NCBI GenBank assembly: GCA_033725935.1
Contig: MU867060.1
Location: forward strand, 310,001 to 374,000
From: Cladorrhinum sp. PSN259
Lineage: Eukaryota > Ascomycota > Sordariomycetes > Sordariales > Podosporaceae
Length of the DNA: 64,000 nt
Reading direction: 5' to 3'
In this document: in pieces, positions 57,073 through 64,000 of the stretch
How the letters are laid out: every line of letters starts with the position of its first letter
How positions within the stretch are numbered: position 1 is the first letter of the stretch
The notes under the pieces: generated by a model
Told to the model about the DNA's origin: nothing
Database searches by the model: none
The model's input: the letters and a program-made list of their open reading frames with translations, nothing else
Made by a program: the position numbers and the translations under genes

Positions 57073-58468
57073 GGTGGGCTGGTGGTGGGCAGGTTGAGGG
57101 GCTGCTCGCCTGGGCTTGCTCGGTTGGTCGGTGTTTGTTTCGTGGGGGATCTAACTTCAGAACCGGCCAGAGCGTTAACAATTGTTTGGACTTGACTGTT
57201 TACCGGTTTGTGATGTTGTATGGCTGTTGCCGATGTCGTTGACGTCGTCGATTGATACTGATGATGCACGAACTTTCAATTGATGTCGGGAGAGGCTCCA
57301 ATGCGACAGAGTGGCACCGCTTGTCTTCCCCCGTTGAAGGTGTGGATCTGCAAACCTCCAGGGGTTAAAGAAAGCTAGTGTGGGGAAGATTGATGCAGAG
57401 GTAGCGTATCGATACGGTATTGTTACTACGATCACTGGAAATCTTACACAACCCGGCACTCCGAGATTAGAAGCTGCCCCTAGTACCTTCCAGGTTGACC
57501 TGTTTAGTGTAGGGAGGTCTTGAGTGGAATCGTGGGCTTGCTGCAGTTTCGTAAACACCCTACAAAGAAGGCTCGCTCCATATAAACAACCTTGAAACAA
57601 AACCAAGAGGACAAGTCCTTCATGTCTCTGAATCTTGTGAACATGCATTGAAGAGAAACATGCATGTGTTACGGGCCGAGTCCGCCGAGATACCGAGATG
57701 ATGTATGCGCCCCGTGAAAGTGACGCCACTGAACGCAAATGCAATCGAAAAGTTGGGAAGCTCTAAAAAAAGTCAGAAGGACCCTGGACGTTATTTCCGC
57801 ATTACCGTGTTAAATGAAGGTCGCTGCGAACAAGGGTGCACAATCCACCTCCAGCTTCACAACGTACCCAGCGTTTAATGAGAAAGAGTTTAGCGACCTT
57901 GCATTCACTCTCTTTTGAGCTGTGTTGTTGTGCTCCGTAGATTACCGAGCAATACGGGAAAGGAAACAAACCCAAGGAGGTCGCCCACCAGGCCTCGCTC
58001 TCTTTCTCTCTTTGTGCCCCCAACGTCGTCGTCACGCGCTCGCCTTCTTGGCCTCGAAACAAGAACAGGATGCACAGCGACTAAACCGCCGACCGACCAC
58101 TATCACTACTACCACCACCCGCTAGTCAGCCCGCTGGCGACTCACTCACTGACCACCGACCACCAACCCTTGACGACACACCACTGACCCGCATCACGAC
58201 CACGATAGTGAGCGCTGCACCAATACGCTTGCTCACTTTTACAACTCGAATTCCGAAGCGTAGTCTCTTTGCGACCGACTCTGTCCGCCTTAGAATCACC
58301 GTTTGGTCTCTCTCGTCTGTCATCTCCGTGTTTCGTACGGCTCAACCCTTTGCGCGACACAAAAAGGGGGGTGGTTGTGGAACAACGGCCTTCGGTCTCT
58401 AGGGTGCGCGGTGACGGGCAGATGGGGAACTGGTGCTACGGCTGCGTTCCCGTGCAATAGCATATTTG
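57073..58468. other. Divergent spacer of 1.4 kb
   Basis: Between EMC6 and the Inp2-like gene. Frames on both strands (largest about 190 codons at 57175-57744, minus) lack recognisable domains. CCGACC/CCACC-rich sequence just before the Inp2-like gene may be its 5' leader. A G-run lies at about 56950-56960 inside the EMC6 intron. Confidence 0.45.
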
Positions 58469-60601
58469 ATGGAGACCATTATCCAAGACGAGACGCCGCT
58501 TGCCAATTATCTGAACGGTCAGCCACCCTTTTTTGGTCTTTCTTATCTTACCGCGGAATCTAAAGATGGCATCTTGGGCATATCTGATACCTCTCTTCAT
58601 GACAGACACAGGCGAAGAAAAACAGCTGGACTGGGACTCGCCGACAGTTTCGGAAAGCGAAGATGGCTCGTCTTCACCGAGTCCGTCCTTCGCCCCGGTA
58701 GGGCGCCCGATGGTAAAGAAGCGATTCCGGAGTAATATCCCAGATCCGCTCCGTCTGGATGTCCCTAGGTCGAGGACGAGCAGGTTAGGGTCGTTACAGC
58801 TTCCATACTCGGTAAGAACCCTTCCGTTCAGCAGAAGGCTGTGCAGCGTTGGTGTTATGTGAAAACTAACCAAGGCTTGCTTGTTGCGCGACAGACAGCA
58901 GTTGTGTCGAGGATAGATCGCGCCGACAACCTCAAGTTCATTGAGCAGTTCCGATATACCATCGTCGCCTCGCAGCTTCTAGCAGGGCATTCAATCACTG
59001 CGCCAAACAGCCATTACCTTCGATCGGGGAGGGACACCTCTGAAACGCCTCCAGTGGTGGTAGCAACATCCACGGGCCTTTTAGCGACAGCAGCTGGCGC
59101 ACTCGTTGTTGCATGGGCAGTCAGCTGGGTGTATTCTGGGGGCTATGCGCTTTTGACAAAACGACGTATAGCAGTTTCGCTAGCGGTTCTCGCTGGACTT
59201 GGTTTGGTATCCCATGTCTACATCCGTCAACAATGGGTGCGATATTTACGGAATCAAACGTTGGCTGAGGTGACGACGTTCATATCAAAGTCGCAGGGCT
59301 TCGACGGTGCTTCTAGCGCCGCGATATTACTTATTCAGGAGGTCGAGCTTGTCTCCAGGGGTTATAGACTGTAAGTGAAACTCTATCTTGCTGTGTTTGT
59401 TTTCAGAAATTGACTTCGCCTCTAGAAGTGCTCCTTTGCCTCCAATCAGCCGCATAGAAGACCGGAGCCAGGCGCGTCGTTGCAACAGGTTGCGCAAGGC
59501 CCTGAAAGGATGTCTGGCGGATACGATACAAAGCTATCTGCAGGTCCTATCTGTCGTCAAAGCATTTGCCCAGCAGGTTGACATGGAGAAATACTACGAT
59601 GTCTACGATGTTAGCGACTTCGATATATCAGACGCAATGCAGGGCTTCAATGAGCGGGATTTCGAGGATCCCGAATCGCTTAGAACGCTGAAGATTGCAG
59701 CAGCTCGATTTCACACTATCCGCAAGATTTTCCTCTGCTCGCTACTCGCATTCGAGGCCACAGGGGATAACACAGACTCTTTACGTTGGTCCACCGCTGT
59801 CGAGAGCTTTCGAACTCTGAACGAGGTCACCACCGAGAGCATGGAGAAGATACGTCAAATACTAGGCGAAGAAGAAAGTAAGAGCGTTATTCAGCACCCA
59901 AGGCAACAGCCATCTGACTGACATAATCATTAGCTTTCCCCACGATCCCAGAAACAAAGTTCCCCCTATCCCCTAACCGAGAGAAGCGAAGATCTCAATT
60001 TCAGAAACTTAATTCATTATCAACCGGCATTCGAGGCCTGCAAGCTAAACTTGCGTTGCTGCGCGAGGAATCGGAAAGAACGCTCAACGAAGCGGAAGAT
60101 GTTTCGGAACTGGGCCATAACCTCATGGCCCAGTACGAATCCATCGGGCAGGACCTCAGATTACTGCAGCAAACTTGGGAGGATGGCAGAGCCGCCCTGG
60201 CTTCAGGTATTGACCGCAATGAGAAGCGGTTATCTTCTCTCAGCATCATGCTATCGCCTGCTACATCACTTAGCGGGCTTACCACAGTCGAAGAGGGTGG
60301 TGGCGCTCATGAAGCATTCAAAGCCCTTACGGGCGAATCTCCCCGAAGCTCGAGCTTTGGGAGCGCAAAGGGAGACTCGGACGAGGCCGAGATTTTCGAG
60401 GCGGTCTCTTTACCGCCGCGGCCCCGCAGTCTTTTCACAAGAGACGAACGGATCGCGAAGATGAGGGAGGAGCGAGAAAGAAAAGAAACTGCTAAGCAAG
60501 AGATTGAGGCTAGCCGTGGGATGCTCCGAGAACTCGAAATGGTCATCAACCTACGGCCGAAAAGAGCGACAATGCCTGCACCAGGGCGCGTTTCATTATG
60601 A
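58469..60601 (+). CDS. Inp2/vezatin-like myosin-binding peroxisome inheritance protein
   Basis: Five exons: 58469 to 58517 or 58535, 58606-58811, 58895-59370, 59426-59877, 59934-60601; 616 or 622 residues. The first donor is uncertain (GTCAGC or GTCTTT; both keep frame). Exon 1 starts METIIQDETPLANYL. An acidic Ser-rich N-terminus is followed by IDRADNLKFIEQFRYTIVAS, two transmembrane helices (about 180-225), and a cytosolic helical region with RRCNRLRKAL and FHTIRKIFLCSLLAFE. A coiled-coil Arg/Glu C-terminus ends the chain. This fits the vezatin/Inp2 family, whose yeast member tethers peroxisomes to the type V myosin Myo2 for movement along actin. Family assignment rests on layout and core-block resemblance. 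Confidence 0.8.
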
Positions 60602-61630
60602 TTCTTATGACGACAAACCAAACGATCTTTTCGGTTTTTTTACCCCCTGTTTTCCCTTTGTTTTTGTTTGACCCTTGCATTAACTCCGGCCTTAAAAAGG
60701 GATGAATATTTTGCACCATTGCCGATATTTAAAGAAGGCTTGGATAGAAGGTGGTTGCATTTTCCTTTTGCTGAATGGTCTGCATTTAGCAATGTCTCGT
60801 TTCTTTTTTATGCTTCTCTTTTCTAGTTATCTTGGGAAACATAGGTTTATGGATATGGCGTTGTGGCCGCGCAGGGAAACATTTGCTGTGATTATACATT
60901 TCAGTTCATGTGTTTAAACACAATTATTGTAATTAGACTTTTGAGGACATGGCAGTTGAAGCACATGTCACTCGAGCGAAGAAGTCTTGGATTCTCATGA
61001 GGAAGTTGCTTTGTAACAAAGACGTTTGGTAAAAAGAAAGAGTTGAAAAGAAGGACAAAAAATATCAATAAATACAAAAATGTATGCAAGATTGCTATAG
61101 TTTATTGCTGATGGAAAGACTTCATTTGCTGCATTGCCCTTTGTCCAAGACCTTAAATATAACCGGTGCCTGCACATGTACCATCCATTCCAAAAGCTGA
61201 TTCCTTGACTCTCAGAGCCTGATACATCAACCTCCTATCGAACGGAAAATGAACGATCGAAGACCCGATATCGAGGTACCCCTGACCAGCAGGAACCACT
61301 GCAGCGTAACGCACGCTAACCGAACACGGTAATCAATCAAACGCTCTGTCGCGTCGTTAAGTCTTAACGCGTTTGTCGCGTCCCACTTTCTTTTCCCCCC
61401 TCAAGTATTTCGACCCAAGATCCAACCAACTTTCACCACAACGAAGCCTCACAACCTGCGTTCCACCCATCGGCTTTCTTTCGAACTCTTCGATTCAACC
61501 GAACTTTACGAACTAACTTATACTACCGACAAATAATTCAGTATGTGCATCAGTTACTGCCGCCATTGGGTTTGCAACAGAAAAGTCGCAATGCAAAAAA
61601 TGCAGGAGCTGACAGAATGGAAAAACAGCC
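60602..61630. other. Spacer and 5' leader of PCNA
   Basis: About 1 kb, AT-rich in its first half. Two words ACGCGTT/GTCGCGTC at about 61350-61382 are similar to MluI cell-cycle box (ACGCGT) elements: AACGCGTTT at 61367-61375 contains a perfect ACGCGT, about 260 bases upstream of the PCNA ATG. A 5' leader intron is likely at 61541-61615. Confidence 0.55.
61368..61373 (+). promoter_or_regulatory. Candidate MCB (ACGCGT) element of the PCNA promoter
   Basis: ACGCGT occurs in TTAACGCGTTTG about 260 bases before the PCNA start codon. MBF-type factors bind this box at G1/S genes in yeasts, including PCNA. A single palindromic hexamer, so only suggestive. Confidence 0.45.
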
Positions 61631-62590
61631 ATGTTGGAAGCACGATTGCCCGCGGCCAGCGAGTTCAAGAAGGTGCGAATTACTGCTATAAGGGATTATT
61701 TACACGACGAACACATCTGACGACTCTCATGCTCCAGGTCATTGATGCGATCAAGGACCTCGTTCAAGATTGCAACTTCGATTGCAATGACAGCGGCGTG
61801 GCCCTCCAGGCCATGGATAACAGCCATGTTGCTCTTGTTGCCATGATGCTCAAGGCAGAGAGTTTCGATCCATTCCGCTGCGACCGAAACATTGCCCTCG
61901 GCGTCAACCTCACCTCCCTGACCAAGGTCCTCCGCGCCGCGCAAAACGACGACACACTCACGCTCAAGGCTGAGGATGCACCCGATGTCCTCAATCTCGT
62001 GTTCGAGGACACGGCTACCGACAGAATCTCCGAGTACGATCTCAAGCTCATGGACATTGACCAAGAACATCTTGGTATTCCCGACACTGATTACTCGGCA
62101 ACTGTCACTATGCCTTCAGCCGAGTTCAAGCGTATCACAACTGATCTCATGGCCATGTCCGAATCTGGTATGTCAATCTATATTTTATGGCCAATGAGAG
62201 TGCTCTGCTGACAAGGAATTGTATAGTAACAATCGATGTCAGCAAGGACTCCGTGAAGTTCTCCGCTACTGGCGATATCGGGAACGGTTCGGTCAACCTC
62301 CGTGCGCAAACAGATATCGAGAAGCAAGATAAATCAGTCACCATTGAGCTATCCGAGCCCGTTGCCCTCACCTTCTCTCTTAAGTATCTCGTCAACTTCT
62401 GCAAGGCTGCCGCCCTCTCCACGCGGGTCAAGATTGCCCTCTCTGTCGAAGTGCCTTTGCTAGTTGAGTTCGGTCTCTCAGGAGGCAGCTACCTCCGTTT
62501 CTACCTCGCACCCAAGGTACGCTAACCTGCCATTTACCCATTGCCTTGAGCACGAAGCTAATCGGAGCACAGATTGGTGATGAGGAGTAA
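61631..62590 (+). CDS. PCNA: PCNA, DNA polymerase sliding clamp
   Basis: Four exons: 61631-61672, 61738-62167, 62227-62516, 62573-62590; 259 residues, the normal PCNA length. Exon 1 encodes MLEARLPAASEFKK, joined to VIDAIKDLVQDCNFDCND; the last 18-base exon gives IGDEE and the stop. The interdomain connector LMDIDQEHLGIP, the target of PIP-box proteins, is complete, as is the conserved YLRFYLAPK end. Forms a trimeric ring around DNA for replication and repair. The frame upstream from 61543 is out of phase with the clamp and not real. A likely 5' leader intron (GTATGT donor at 61541, CAG acceptor at 61615) would remove upstream ATGs. Introns 1-3 are all short. Confidence 0.97.
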
Positions 62591-63625
62591 ACAACCACGG
62601 CAATGACAAAAGCAATATAGAGACGACACGACCATTCGCGTAAAAATACAAAAGGATCAGCCATGTGTACGGATTACCTGTGAACTATGACTTGGGCTGA
62701 TTTTCCCCTGAAGTAAAGAGATGGACTGGGAAGAGTAATTGGGTCAGGATGTTCAGGAATCAGCTTTGCGTAGCAAGTTGGGTCAAATTTATGATAATGA
62801 AACACTTTTGCGGCTTGAGAATAGGCATTTCCCCCATGCCTCAAGTTTTTTGAGATCTCTTTCCAGTTTCTTTCTCTCTGTCTCGGTAACTGGGCGCAAA
62901 CCTTGAGAACCCTGCCAGGGCTGCAAAGGCTGAACCCACTCAGTCCAGCTAAAGCTGTCAGTGCGGGGTTCTGGGCTTGCTCTGGCCTGACAGCAATGGC
63001 GGGGTAATGACAAAATAGATCCTGGCGTGACAGGAAAAAGAACCCCGAAAAAAACATGACTCTCTGTTGAGACGGGCAAACTTGCAGCTGCCTGTGAGTT
63101 GAGGTGGGCACACAGGCGAAAAAAAAACTGGGATGTAGTAGAATCCTAGTCAATTATCCATATGTAGTCCTTTTGGTATCATAAACCTGCATACTGTTCG
63201 GGCGATATCGCTGCTGTGGATTCTCCAGGTAGGTGGTGGTGACCTTTCGAGTCACACACCACCATGAAATGAAGTTCAACCGTTTTCATCCTTCTCCGTT
63301 AAAACTCATAACTCGGGCGCAAAGGAACTTACAACATTTCGAAGATATTTTACTTTTCTGTTTTTTATAGACTATCATTCTCGGTTTTTCTTTTTTTGAT
63401 ACCCTTATAGATAGTTGCCATCGCCAGGTTTTGCCCCCACGCTTGCTTGAGCCCAGACGCCAGGAACAGGAAACCGCTGCATCATCTCTTCTGTTCCATC
63501 GTTTTCTCAAACCTACGCCGCCGTATAGGGACTGTTTGAACGGCCAGCCGCACACGCAAAGCACAATCCTTACCACTCATTCGCCCGCAATCCCTTTATT
63601 GATTCAAGATAGACAATAATAGATC
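62591..63625. other. Spacer between PCNA and pyridoxal kinase
   Basis: About 1 kb. Frames at 62674-63153 (minus) overlap each other and show no domain. No tRNA-like or repeat element recognised. Confidence 0.45.
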
Positions 63626-64000
63626 ATGAGCAATTTCGAGCCTCCAGTTCCAGAAACCCGCGTATTAGCGGTTGCGAGCCATGTAGGGCGCCTCTCTTCT
63701 TCATTTTCATAAATCATATTTCTATATTCCTACTTAACCTCGATTTGCTAACTGCGTGATCAAGGTCGTTTCAGGGTGAGTTTTTGATCTCCCCTTCTTT
63801 GCAGGCATATGATGAATCATATACTTACACGTCATTTTTAAAAAATAAAGATATGTCGGCAACAAGATAGCAGTATTCAGCATGCAACTGCTTGGTTGCG
63901 ACGTAGCGGCCTTGAATACCGTCCATTTCAGTGCGTTGAACTCTCACCTCGATACTCATTACACCAAACCTGGTATTAATATGTTGAAAAGGCAACCACA
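63626..64000 (+). CDS. bud16: Pyridoxal kinase, 5' part only (cut by window edge)
   Basis: Visible exons: 63626-63682, a micro-exon of 11 bases at 63765-63775, 63851-63930, and the first nine bases of the next exon, 63992-64000. Joined, they read MSNFEPPVPETRVLAVASH, VVSG, YVGNKIAVFSMQLLGCD, then AALNTVHF and SNHT, the N-terminal block of pyridoxal kinase. The family opens with a glycine-rich SxVVxGYVGN loop for pyridoxal binding. The enzyme phosphorylates vitamin B6 vitamers to give PLP precursors in the cytosol; yeast Bud16 is the homologue. The acceptor of exon 4 (AAAG before GCAACCAC) is supported by the conserved SNHTGY that should follow. The ATP-binding part lies beyond the window. Confidence 0.9.

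Noticed and set aside
61543..62211. 222-codon frame as a longer PCNA start
   Set aside because: It reads through intron 1 and has a non-conserved N-terminus; the spliced start at 61631 restores the conserved PCNA opening.

Overview
The window is nuclear DNA from a filamentous ascomycete (Pezizomycotina, most likely a Sordariomycete). Genes are dense, carry short GT-AG introns of about 50-80 bp, and encode typical eukaryotic and fungal proteins: TFIIS, alanyl-tRNA synthetase, PCNA, EMC6, a Dhr2-type helicase, Sec9, an RCR-family protein and a GPI-anchored wall protein. The genus cannot be fixed by eye. No rRNA, tRNA, CRISPR array or intact transposon was seen.

Layout. 1-4.9 kb: a cytochrome P450 (cut by the left edge) divergent from an MFS drug-type transporter. 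5.6-20.4 kb: housekeeping genes, namely TFIIS, a membrane-anchored cysteine synthase, an NDUFAF7-type methyltransferase, alanyl-tRNA synthetase with an apparent optional mitochondrial leader, a His/Gln-rich unknown, an RCR-type membrane protein and a PTC7-type phosphatase. 20.4-31.4 kb: sparse, with long stretches holding no recognisable gene, plus a GPI-anchored Ser/Thr-rich protein, an HPM1-type histidine methyltransferase and a Baeyer-Villiger-type monooxygenase. 31.4-47.3 kb: three tandem genes for patatin/NB-ARC/TPR proteins (fungal NOD-like receptors), with a decayed SDHAF3 (Acn9) copy after the first and the intact SDHAF3 gene after the third. 47.7-64 kb: Dhr2-type helicase, Sec9 (SNAP-25 family), an unknown, a GTPBP1-like GTPase, EMC6, an Inp2/vezatin-like protein, PCNA and the start of pyridoxal kinase.

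The most interesting region is the receptor trio with sec9 about 4 kb beyond it (31-52 kb). In Neurospora a patatin/NB-ARC/TPR receptor (PLP-1) genetically linked to sec-9 monitors the SEC-9 SNARE and triggers death of fused germlings that carry incompatible alleles. Here the receptor appears amplified to three divergent copies, all keeping the lipase and P-loop residues. The locus also carries a block with a repeat-induced point mutation (RIP)-like pattern and a SDHAF3 pseudogene, which records segmental duplication. The allorecognition role is inferred from architecture and position, not shown by the sequence.

All spliced models were built by hand from reading-frame continuity and splice signals. 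Coordinates given for multi-exon genes span from start codon to stop codon, with exons listed in the evidence.
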